Assembly (NCBI GenBank): GCA_035699745.1
Contig: DASSPH010000021.1
Span: forward strand, 1 to 47,008
Direction: 5' to 3'
Length of the DNA stretch: 47,008 nucleotides
Source of the DNA: Vicinamibacterales bacterium
GTDB lineage: Bacteria; Acidobacteriota; Vicinamibacteria; Vicinamibacterales; 2-12-FULL-66-21
Below, one piece after another: positions 39,746 through 47,008 of the stretch (its first letter is position 1; every line of letters begins with the position of its first letter). The notes below the pieces were generated by a model. The model did no database searches. It had not been told where the DNA came from and saw only the letters and a program-made list of their open reading frames with translations. Both the position numbers and the translations under genes were made by a program.

Positions 39746-40780
39746 TTGGCTCTCGTGACCAACACCGTCGACCTGGATTCGCCCGATGACGTCGCGCTCG
39801 CGGACCGGATGAAGTCCGGCCGCGACCGCATCATTGCCGAGCTGCGCAAGGCGATCGTCGGCCAGGAGGAGGTCGTCAACCAGGTGCTGCTGACGCTGTT
39901 CACCGGCGGCAACAGCCTGATCGTCGGCGTGCCCGGGCTGGCGAAGACGCTGCTGATCTTCACGATGGCGCGCGTCCTGGAGCTGAAGTTCTCGCGCATC
40001 CAGTTCACGCCCGACCTGATGCCGTCCGACATCACCGGCACGGACCTGATTCAGGAAGACCCGACGACCGGACGGCGCGAGATGGTGTTCGCGCCCGGGC
40101 CGATCTTCGCCAACATCGTCCTGGCCGACGAGATCAACCGCACGCCGCCGAAGACCCAGTCGGCGCTGCTCGAAGCGATGCAGGAGCATCGCGTCACGAT
40201 CCAGGGGCGGACCTATTCGCTCGAGGAGCCGTTCTATGTCTTCGCGACGCAGAACCCGATCGAGCTCGAAGGCACGTATCCGCTGCCCGAAGCGCAGCTC
40301 GACCGCTTCATGTTCCACATCGTCATCGACCATCCGCCGATCGACGAAGAGTTCGAGGTCGTCCGCTCCACCACCTCGCTGCGCGACATCACCTTCGAGC
40401 GTCCGGTCAGCGGGCAGGACCTGATTGCGTTCCAGCGCCTGGTGCGCCGCGTGCCGGCCGCGGAGCCGGTGATCCGCTACGCGCTCGACATCGTGCGCGC
40501 CAGCCGGCCCAAATCGCCGACCGCGCCCGACACCATCAGGAAGTGGGCGGCATTCGGCGCCAGCGTCCGCGCCGCGCAGCACCTGGTGCTCGGCGGCAAG
40601 GCCCGCGCGCTGACCAGCGGCCGGTATCACGTGAACTTCGAAGACATCCGCGCCCTGGCGCATCCCGTCCTCCGCCACCGCGTCCTGACCAATTTCCACG
40701 CGCAGTCGGAAGGGGTGACCAGCGACGTGCTGGTGGATCGGCTGCTGGAAGCGGTGCCGATGCCGAAGTCCGGTATGTAA
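39746..40780 (+). CDS. MoxR-family AAA+ ATPase
   Basis: A 344-residue cytoplasmic AAA+ ATPase of the MoxR family. Walker A is GVPGLAKTLLI, Walker B is VLADEINRTPPKTQSALLEA, followed by VFATQNPIELEGTYPLPEAQ, with sensor and arginine-finger segments. MoxR proteins act as chaperone-like motors on VWA proteins, helping metal insertion or complex assembly; here the DUF58, BatA-like and large VWA proteins are natural partners. The start is TTG at 39746, seven bases after GGAGG (39734-39738); GTG 39755 is an alternative but lies further from the ribosome site. It is followed after 22 bases by the DUF58 gene. Confidence 0.93.
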   Translation: MALVTNTVDLDSPDDVALADRMKSGRDRIIAELRKAIVGQEEVVNQVLLTLFTGGNSLIVGVPGLAKTLLIFTMARVLELKFSRIQFTPDLMPSDITGTDLIQEDPTTGRREMVFAPGPIFANIVLADEINRTPPKTQSALLEAMQEHRVTIQGRTYSLEEPFYVFATQNPIELEGTYPLPEAQLDRFMFHIVIDHPPIDEEFEVVRSTTSLRDITFERPVSGQDLIAFQRLVRRVPAAEPVIRYALDIVRASRPKSPTAPDTIRKWAAFGASVRAAQHLVLGGKARALTSGRYHVNFEDIRALAHPVLRHRVLTNFHAQSEGVTSDVLVDRLLEAVPMPKSGM

Positions 40781-40802
40781 GGGCGCCGCAGGTATTCAGC
40801 GC

Positions 40803-41726
40803 ATGCGTAACGAACTTCAGGCGGGCGGGCTGACCGGGGCGCGGTTCGTGGACCCCGTGGTCCTCGCACGCGTCGGCAACCTCGAGCTGGTGTCGCGCGC
40901 GGTGGTGGACGGGTTCATCAACGGCATGCACCGCTCGCCGTATTTCGGCGCCTCCGTCGATTTCGCCGAGCACCGCGGCTACACCCCGGGCGACGACATC
41001 CGCCGCGTCGACTGGAAGCTGTTCGGGCGGACCGACCGCTTCTATATAAAGGAGTACGAGGCGGACACCAACGCCAACTTCGCGGTGCTGCTCGACGTGT
41101 CGAAATCGATGGGGTTCGGCAGCCGCGGCATCACCAAGCTGGAATACGGGCAGATCCTCGCCGGCTGCCTCACCTACCTGGTTCACCGGCAGCGCGATCG
41201 CGTCGGCTTCGCGGCCTTCGACGAGGACATCGTCGAATTCGTCCCCCCCTCGGCGAAGCACATGGACGTCACGCTGCACGTGCTCGATCGGCTGAAGCCC
41301 TCGAAGCCGGGACAACTCGCGCCGCCGATGAAGAAGCTGGCCGAGCACTACGCCCGCCGCGGCGTGCTGGTGATCGTGTCCGACTTCTACGAGGAGCCGC
41401 AGGCGGTGCTCGAGGCGATTGCCCCGCTGCGGTTCCGCGGGCACGACATCATCGCCTTCCACGTGCTCGATCCGGCGGAGGTCGAATTCAACTACGACCA
41501 GGCGTCCGCCTTCGAGGACCTGGAGAGCGGCGAACAGATTCCGATCGTCCCAGAAGCGCTCGCCGAGCAGTACCGCACGCTCATCCGCGAGCACTCCGAG
41601 GCGCTGCGCTCGAAGTTCTCCGAGCTGCGCATCGACTACGCGCTGCTGAACACCGCGACTCCTCTCGACCAGGCGCTCTTCACCTATCTCTCCATGCGGG
41701 AGCAACTCAGCCGGGTGAAAAGGTGA
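40803..41726 (+). CDS. DUF58 / VWA-like protein, MoxR partner
   Basis: A 307-residue cytoplasmic protein with the DUF58 signature FAEHRGYTPGDDIRRVDWK at about 54-72, followed by YIKEYEADTNANFAVLLDVS. The VWA metal site is DVSKSM. No membrane segment is present. DUF58 proteins are almost always encoded next to MoxR ATPases. Its ATG lies 22 bases after the MoxR stop. A 124-base spacer with an inverted repeat separates it from the BatA-like gene, the only sizeable gap within the cluster. Confidence 0.9.
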   Translation: MRNELQAGGLTGARFVDPVVLARVGNLELVSRAVVDGFINGMHRSPYFGASVDFAEHRGYTPGDDIRRVDWKLFGRTDRFYIKEYEADTNANFAVLLDVSKSMGFGSRGITKLEYGQILAGCLTYLVHRQRDRVGFAAFDEDIVEFVPPSAKHMDVTLHVLDRLKPSKPGQLAPPMKKLAEHYARRGVLVIVSDFYEEPQAVLEAIAPLRFRGHDIIAFHVLDPAEVEFNYDQASAFEDLESGEQIPIVPEALAEQYRTLIREHSEALRSKFSELRIDYALLNTATPLDQALFTYLSMREQLSRVKR

Positions 41727-41850
41727 CAACGACATTGGCGATTGGGCATCGCCGTCAATCGGCACTCCCCAATCCGTCGATCGCCACTCGGCACCCGGCA
41801 AGTCGTCGATCGCCAATCGCCAATCGGCGATCGACAGTTGGCGAGCGCGT
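41727..41850. repeat. Inverted and direct repeats between DUF58 and BatA-like genes
   Basis: ATTGGCGATTGG (41734-41745) pairs perfectly with 41813-41824. A separate 10-bp stem is formed by 41805-41814 and 41826-41835 (centred on TCGATCGCC/GGCGATCGA), so two alternative foldings compete. TCGATCGCC also occurs at 41777-41785, and the stretches 41759-41786 and 41788-41815 are imperfect direct repeats. It lies inside the cluster, so in the transcript it could act as an attenuator or processing site. Confidence 0.75.
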
Positions 41851-43917
41851 ATGGGCTTCGTAGCGCCTTTCGTCCTGGCGGGTCTGGCGGCGCTCGCCAT
41901 TCCCGTGCTGATCCATCTGATCCAGCGCGAGCGGAAGCGCGTGGTCGAATTCCCGTCGCTGATGTTCCTGCGCCGGATCCCCTACCAGTCGGTGCGGCGC
42001 CGCCGCATCCGCGACTGGACGCTGCTCGCGATGCGGCTTGCCGCGCTGGCGCTGATCGTCATGGCGTTCGCGCGGCCGTTCTTCAAGCGTGATTCGCTGG
42101 CGGCGGCGACGCAGCAGGGTGCGCGCGAGGCCGTGATCCTCGTCGACCGTTCGTACAGCATGGAGTACGGCGATCGCTGGCAGCGCGCCCGCACCGCCGC
42201 GCGCGACGCCATCAACGGGCTCGGCGCCGGCGATCGCGCGTCCCTGGTGTTCTTCTCGTCCGGCGCGGAGGTCGCGGTGCGGTCCTCCGCCGATCGCGGC
42301 CGTCTCGACGCCGGCCTCGCCGCCGCCGCGACCGGACCGGGCGCCACCCGGTTCGCCCCGGCGCTCAAGCTCGCCGCGAGCCTGCTCGCCGAGTCGGCCC
42401 TCCCGCGCCGCGAGATCATTCTCATCAGCGACTTTCAGCGCCGCGGCTGGGAACAGACCCCTGGACGCGACGACGTCAAGCTGCCGGAGCGGACGACGCT
42501 GACGCCGATCGACGTCGCGTCCGGCGAGACCTCGAACCTGTCGGTCACGCCCGTGTCGCTCCAGCGCTCGCGGTTCGAGAACCACGATCGCATTGCCGTC
42601 ACCGCCGGGCTGGTGAACCACAGCGGCAGCGCGGTGAGCAGCGTGCCGGTGTCGCTCGACGTCGACGGCAAGTCGATTCAGTCGCTTCCGGCGAACGTCG
42701 CGCCCGGCGGATCGAGCAGCGTGACGTTCGCGCCGTTCACCGTCGCGTCGCGCAACATGCGCGGCACGATCCGCCTGCCGGACGACGGCCTGAAGCGCGA
42801 CAACGTCTTCCACTTCGTCGTCTCTCCGTCCGAACCCGTGCGGGTGTTCGCCGTCGGACGCGCGGGCGCCGAACGGCAGTCGCTGTACCTCGCGCGCGCG
42901 CTGTCGATCGGCGAGGCGCCGCGCGTCGAGCTGGTCGCGCGCACGCCGGCCTCCTTCTCCGACGCGGACGCGCGGCAGGCGGCGGTGGTCATCCTGAACG
43001 ACGTGCAGACGCCCGACGATCTCGCCGATCGTCTCGCGCGGTTCGTTCGCGACGGCGGCGGGCTCCTGATTGCCGCCGGGCCGCAGGCCACCTGGCCCGC
43101 GCGTCTCTCGGACGTCGTCCCCGCGCTGCCGGGGGAGCTGATCGATCGCACCACCGCCGCCCCGTCGCGGCTCGGCGCGCTCGAGTACAGCCACCCGGTG
43201 TTCGAGCTGTTCCGCGCGCCGCGGAGCGGGGATTTCGCGGCCGCCCGGTTCTACGGCTATCGCGCGACGGGGCCGTCGACGGGCCAGGTGCTGGCCCGCT
43301 TCGACGACGGCACGCCGGCGCTTCTCGAGCGGAAAACCGGGGCGGGACGGGTGTTGATGTGGACGTCGTCGCTGGACCTCGACTGGAGCGACATGCCGGT
43401 CAAACCGGTATTCCTGCCGTTCGTCCACACCCTGACGAAATACCTGGCGGATTATGCCGAGGCGCCTGCATCATTGACGGTAGGGCAGGTGATTCCGGCG
43501 CCACGGCCGGCGCCGGGGCGGGCGGCTGCGGCGAACCGCGGCGGCACGGTGGCGATTGCTCCCTCCGGGGCGCGCGTCTCGGTCGAGACCGAGGACGGCG
43601 CGCTCGAACTGGCGGAGCAGGGGTTCTACGACGTGCGGACGCAGGGCGCGGGAGCCGATACGGCCACCGCGCTGGCGGCCAACGTCGATCTCAGCGAATC
43701 GGATCTGGCGCCGCTCGATCCGCGCGAGCTGGCGGCCGCCGTGGCAGGGCGGCCCCCGGGTGACGTCGCCGGGCTGAGCGGACCGCGGCCCAGTGACGAG
43801 GCGCAGGCGCAGGCCCAGCGGCTGTGGTGGTATCTGCTCGTGGCGGGCGGCCTGCTGCTCGCCGGCGAGACGCTTCTCTCCAATCGTCTTTCGCAGAACG
43901 GTGCGAGGGTGTCATGA
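41851..43917 (+). CDS. BatA-like VWA membrane protein
   Basis: A 688-residue protein. The N-terminus is the double-membrane-segment BatA-type module: FVLAGLAALAIPVLIHLIQR, then VEFPSLMFLRRIPYQSVRRR and a second segment near 58-72. The VWA domain has VILVDRSYSMEYG as metal site. CARDB-like beta domains and a glutamine-amidotransferase-like region (VRDGGGLLIAAGPQA) follow, with a last membrane segment near 655-670. It resembles the large VWA protein at 35637 in layout. The ATG is preceded by no strong ribosome site. The stop overlaps the DUF4175 start (ATGA). Confidence 0.87.
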   Translation: MGFVAPFVLAGLAALAIPVLIHLIQRERKRVVEFPSLMFLRRIPYQSVRRRRIRDWTLLAMRLAALALIVMAFARPFFKRDSLAAATQQGAREAVILVDRSYSMEYGDRWQRARTAARDAINGLGAGDRASLVFFSSGAEVAVRSSADRGRLDAGLAAAATGPGATRFAPALKLAASLLAESALPRREIILISDFQRRGWEQTPGRDDVKLPERTTLTPIDVASGETSNLSVTPVSLQRSRFENHDRIAVTAGLVNHSGSAVSSVPVSLDVDGKSIQSLPANVAPGGSSSVTFAPFTVASRNMRGTIRLPDDGLKRDNVFHFVVSPSEPVRVFAVGRAGAERQSLYLARALSIGEAPRVELVARTPASFSDADARQAAVVILNDVQTPDDLADRLARFVRDGGGLLIAAGPQATWPARLSDVVPALPGELIDRTTAAPSRLGALEYSHPVFELFRAPRSGDFAAARFYGYRATGPSTGQVLARFDDGTPALLERKTGAGRVLMWTSSLDLDWSDMPVKPVFLPFVHTLTKYLADYAEAPASLTVGQVIPAPRPAPGRAAAANRGGTVAIAPSGARVSVETEDGALELAEQGFYDVRTQGAGADTATALAANVDLSESDLAPLDPRELAAAVAGRPPGDVAGLSGPRPSDEAQAQAQRLWWYLLVAGGLLLAGETLLSNRLSQNGARVS

Positions 43918-46900
43918 CGCAGCATATCGACGGTCGCTCGGACCTGGTCGCAGTCATCCATGAAGTGCGCCGGCGCTGGCGCATGAAGCTCGCGCTGCGC
44001 GGCGCCGCCATCGGGGCGGGCTGCCTGGCGCTCGCGCTGGTGCTGTCGGCGGTGACGCTGCAGTGGATGCGGTTCACGGCCGAATCGATCCTGGCGTTCC
44101 GGATCGCGCTGGCGGCGGTCGTGGCGCTGCTCGCCTACGTCTTCCTGGCCCGGCCGTTGATGCGCCGCGTGACCGACGAGCAGGTGGCGATGTACCTGGA
44201 AGAGCACGAGCCCTCGATGGAGGCGGCGATCATCAGCGCCGTCGAAGCGGAGCGCTCCGGGCTGTCGAAGGAATCGCCGGTGCTGGTCCGCAAGCTCGTG
44301 CAGACGGCGGTCGAGAAGGTGCAGGCGATCGAGTACGGGCGGCGGGTCGAGCGGGATCCGTTCAAGCGGTATTCGGGCGCGCTGGGCGCCGTGCTCGCCA
44401 TCGCGGCGGCCATCTTCCTGCTCGGTCCCGCCTACATGCGGCACGCGCTGTCGGCGCTGCTGGTGATCTCGCGCAGCGTCGAAGCGGCGGCGCCGTACCG
44501 GATCGAGGTCACGCCGGGCCACTCGACGATCCCGCGCGGCGCCGACCAGGCGATCGCGGCGACGCTGATCGGCTTCCAGTCGGACCAGGCCGTGCTGATG
44601 GTCCGCAAGTCGTCGACCGCGGCGTTCGAACGCGTGCCGCTGATCCGCGCCGCCGAAGAGAAGGACGTCAAGTACGAGGCGACCCTCTTCGACGTCGCCG
44701 CGCCGCTCGAGTATTTCGTCGAGGCGGTCGGCGTCCGCTCGCCGGTCTACACCCTGAAGGTCGCCGACATGCCGTACGTCCAGAAGCTCGAACTGGAGTA
44801 CCGCTTCCCGTCCTACACCGGACTGCCGCCGCGCAAGATCGAGGACGGCGGCGACATCGCGGTGCTCCGCGGCACCGAGATCCGCGTCCGCGCCACGCCG
44901 ACGATGGCGGCGGGCGGCGGCGCGATCGTGATCGACGACAAGACGCAGATCCCGATGACCGTCGGCGCCGACGGCGCGCTGACGGCGTCGTTCACCGTCG
45001 ATCACGACGGGTTCTATCGCATCGACCTCGAGCCGGCCGGCGGGCCGCGCGTTCCCGGCTCGCCGAAATACTCGATCGACGTGCTCACCGATCAGCCGCC
45101 GACGGTGTCGTTCACCAAGCCGGGCCGCGATACCTCCGCGTCGCCGATCGAGGAAGTGTTCCTCGAGGCGAAGGCCGACGACGACTACGGCGTGAAGACG
45201 CTGGATCTCGTCTACAGCGTGAACGGCGGCCCGGAGAAGACGGTCAAGCTGTTCGACGGCACCACGCGGATGCCCACCGTGTCCGCCGGCCACACGCTCT
45301 ACTTCGAAGAGCTGAACGTGAAGCCGGGAGACTCGGTGTCGTACTACGCGCGCGTCGGCGACAACGGCACGGTCGGCGGTTCGCAGCGGGCGCTGAGCGA
45401 CATCTACTTCGTCCGCGTGCGTCCGTTGACCAAGGACTTCCGCAAGGCGGAATCGCAGGGCGGCGGCGGTGGCGGCGGGCAGCAGGGCAACCAGGTCGGC
45501 AAGCTGTCGGAGCAGCAGCGGCAGATCATCTCGGCGACGTTCAACATTCAGCGCGAGCGCAAGACCGCCGGGGGGGACAAGACCCGCGAGAGCGCGGTGG
45601 TCGTCGGGCTGATGCAGCAGCGGCTGCGCGATCAGGTGGCGGAGCTGCTGACCAACCTGTCGGCGCGCGTCGGCAACGTCGAGAGCTTCAAGAAGATCAC
45701 CGAGTTCCTCAAGCAGAGCGTGCCGGAGATGCAGACCGCGGAAGCGAAGCTGAAGGCGGCCGCGCCGGACCAGGCGCTGCCGCCCGAGCACCGCGCGCTC
45801 GAGTTCCTGCAGAAGGCCGAAGAGGAGTACGAGCTCCAGGTGAGCGCCGGCCAGCAGCAGGGGGGCGGCGGTGGCGGCGGCGGGCAGCAGATGGCCGAGG
45901 AGCTCGCCGATCTGTTCGAGCTCGAAGTCGACAAGATGGCCAATCAGTACGAGACGGCGCAGCGCGCCTCGCAGCAGCAGGCCGATCAGAAGATCGACGA
46001 GCTCGCCGAAAAGCTGAAGGAGCTCGCCCGCCGGCAGGAGCAGGAGGCGGAGCGTCAGCGCCGGCGCGCCGCGCAGGGACAGGGGCAGGGCGGCGGCGAC
46101 GCGCAGCGCGCACTGGCGGAGCAGGCCGAAGAGGCGGCGCGCCAGCTCGAACGCCTCGCACGCGAGGAGAATCGTCCGCAGCTGCAGCAGACCGCACGCC
46201 AGCTGCAGCAGGCGGCGGATGCCATGCGCCAGGCGGCCGCGAACGGCGATCCCAACGCCGCCGCGGCGGCGGCGCAGGCGATGGAGCAGTTGAAGCAGGC
46301 CGAGCGGCAGCTGCAGCAGTCGCAGTCGGCGCGCACCGGCCGCGACGTCGAGGACGCGCTGCGCCGGGCCGAGGCGATGGCGCGCGAGCAGCAGCAGATC
46401 CAGGAGGACGTCGCCCGCCTCGATCAGCAGGGGGGCGCCGGCCGCCAGGAGAAGTCCCAGCAGATCAGCCAGCGCAAGAACGAGCTGGCCGGGAAGGTCG
46501 ATCAGCTCGAGAAGCAGCTCGATCGCACCGCCGGGGACATGTTCCGCAACGAGCGCGATGCCTCACGCAAGCTGACCGAGGCCGCCAACGGCATCCGTGA
46601 CAAGCGGATCGAGGACAAGATCCGCTATTCGGATTCGATGCTGCGCGGCGGCAGCCAGACGTCCGACGTCGCGGCGTTCGATCGCGACATTCAGAACAAC
46701 CTCAACGATCTGCGGAACAAGATCGCCGAGGCGGCGTCTGCGGTGGGCAACACCAAGCCGGACCCGAACGCGCAGGCGCTCGACCGGGCTCGCCAGCTCG
46801 CGCAGGGTATGCAGTCGCTCGGCGAACGGATGCGCGGCCAGGACGGGCAGCAGCAACAGCAGCCGGGCGCCCGGGGCTCGCAGAACCGCCAGAACCAGCA

Positions 46901-47008
46901 AGGGCAGCAGGGCGAACAGAACCAGCAAGGCCAGCAAGGCCAGCAGGGCCAGCAGGGTCAGCGAGGCCAGCAGGGTCAGCAAGGCCAGCAGGGTCAGCAA
47001 GGCCAGCA
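43914..47008 (+). CDS. DUF4175-type membrane protein with Gln/Gly repeat tail (3' end outside window)
   Basis: The frame from ATG 43914 is open to the last base: 1031 codons without a stop. The start overlaps the BatA-like TGA. Three membrane segments lie near 28-47, 60-80 and 160-180. A beta-rich region follows (VQKLELEYRFPSYTGLPPRK, FLEAKADDDYGVKTLDLVY), as in DUF4175 proteins. From about residue 510 the protein is long, charged, helical coiled coil (EKLKELARRQEQEAERQRR, RQLQQAADAMRQAA) interrupted by poly-Gly/Gln patches. From about 980 it becomes tandem Gln-Gln-Gly, still running at the edge. DUF4175 genes are regular neighbours of MoxR/DUF58/BatA. A long extracytoplasmic rod anchored in the membrane is a reasonable inference. 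Confidence 0.87.
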   Translation, partial: MTQHIDGRSDLVAVIHEVRRRWRMKLALRGAAIGAGCLALALVLSAVTLQWMRFTAESILAFRIALAAVVALLAYVFLARPLMRRVTDEQVAMYLEEHEPSMEAAIISAVEAERSGLSKESPVLVRKLVQTAVEKVQAIEYGRRVERDPFKRYSGALGAVLAIAAAIFLLGPAYMRHALSALLVISRSVEAAAPYRIEVTPGHSTIPRGADQAIAATLIGFQSDQAVLMVRKSSTAAFERVPLIRAAEEKDVKYEATLFDVAAPLEYFVEAVGVRSPVYTLKVADMPYVQKLELEYRFPSYTGLPPRKIEDGGDIAVLRGTEIRVRATPTMAAGGGAIVIDDKTQIPMTVGADGALTASFTVDHDGFYRIDLEPAGGPRVPGSPKYSIDVLTDQPPTVSFTKPGRDTSASPIEEVFLEAKADDDYGVKTLDLVYSVNGGPEKTVKLFDGTTRMPTVSAGHTLYFEELNVKPGDSVSYYARVGDNGTVGGSQRALSDIYFVRVRPLTKDFRKAESQGGGGGGGQQGNQVGKLSEQQRQIISATFNIQRERKTAGGDKTRESAVVVGLMQQRLRDQVAELLTNLSARVGNVESFKKITEFLKQSVPEMQTAEAKLKAAAPDQALPPEHRALEFLQKAEEEYELQVSAGQQQGGGGGGGGQQMAEELADLFELEVDKMANQYETAQRASQQQADQKIDELAEKLKELARRQEQEAERQRRRAAQGQGQGGGDAQRALAEQAEEAARQLERLAREENRPQLQQTARQLQQAADAMRQAAANGDPNAAAAAAQAMEQLKQAERQLQQSQSARTGRDVEDALRRAEAMAREQQQIQEDVARLDQQGGAGRQEKSQQISQRKNELAGKVDQLEKQLDRTAGDMFRNERDASRKLTEAANGIRDKRIEDKIRYSDSMLRGGSQTSDVAAFDRDIQNNLNDLRNKIAEAASAVGNTKPDPNAQALDRARQLAQGMQSLGERMRGQDGQQQQQPGARGSQNRQNQQGQQGEQNQQGQQGQQGQQGQRGQQGQQGQQGQQGQ
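46896..47008 (+). repeat. Nonanucleotide repeat CAGCARGGY coding for Gln-Gln-Gly
   Basis: Twelve 9-base units and a partial one, in the reading frame of the DUF4175 gene, run to the window edge. Variants are GAACAGAAC (46914) and CAGCGAGGC (46959). Because the unit is three codons, copy-number change keeps the frame. Confidence 0.9.

Noticed and set aside
44063-46600. A long second frame within the DUF4175 region
   Set aside because: The frame beginning at 43914 overlaps the BatA-like stop, has membrane segments and DUF4175-like beta regions and stays open to the window end; the other frame is Arg/Gly-rich noise.
1-47008. tRNA, rRNA or known riboswitch genes
   Set aside because: I scanned the gene-free stretches, which are short, and saw no cloverleaf with CCA end, rRNA core sequence or familiar riboswitch consensus; a covariance-model search would be decisive.

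Overview
The window is high-GC bacterial DNA (GC judged high by eye, not computed) and almost certainly comes from an acidobacterium, probably of the Vicinamibacteria type. The reasons are an 810-residue duplicated orphan permease of the ADOP type, two VWFA-related exported proteins, an Oar-like TonB-dependent receptor with an N-terminal carboxypeptidase-regulatory domain, a winged-helix/TPR protein, and many secreted peptidases with Gly/Arg-rich inserts. Neither edge is a gene boundary: the first gene lacks its 5' part and the last gene runs off the 3' end.

Layout. 1-612 is the C-terminal end of an acylating aldehyde dehydrogenase (+). 656-8837 is a tight minus-strand run of six genes: citryl-CoA-lyase-like protein, acylating aldehyde dehydrogenase (paralogue of the first gene), ThDP enzyme, MFS anion transporter, TPR regulator-like protein and VWFA protein. 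It looks like an uptake and catabolic operon for an organic acid or sulfonate. Divergent from it is the large TonB receptor (8998-12222), then ThuA-like protein and adenylate kinase (+). 13984-20048 (-) is an exported peptidase operon (P1/DmpA-type, S9, VWFA). 20067-20844 is a compact element-like unit carrying a GxxExxY nuclease-like gene between inverted hexamer arrays. 21063-25528 (+) is an RND efflux pair; dUTPase and a polytopic membrane protein converge on it. 27686-28981 (+) carries a secreted protein of unknown function and uridine kinase. 29028-32862 (-) has the ADOP permease and an M19 dipeptidase. 32905-35519 (+) is a two-subunit molybdenum hydroxylase. 35637-47008 (+) is a MoxR/Bat-type cluster: large VWA protein, cysteine-less caspase-like protein, DUF4159, MoxR ATPase, DUF58, BatA-like and DUF4175 proteins, mostly overlapping by 4 bases.

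The most unusual signal is not a gene. At least seven places carry short degenerate tandem arrays with a period of 7 to 10 bases. Each locus uses its own unit: GGCTTCC, ACGGAGG, CGAAGG, GATCGGGC, TCGAGGN, GGGATCG and a CGATCGCC/GGCGATCG type. Several occur as inverted pairs around one gene (uridine kinase, the GxxExxY gene) or as one huge hairpin with no gene inside (12233-12409). Some overlap stop codons, abut promoters or enter reading frames. A second recurring signal is a TAGAAT/TATAAT box only 6-12 bases before the start codon, which suggests leaderless or very short-leader transcripts.

Functions are assigned from motifs read by eye; no database search was possible.
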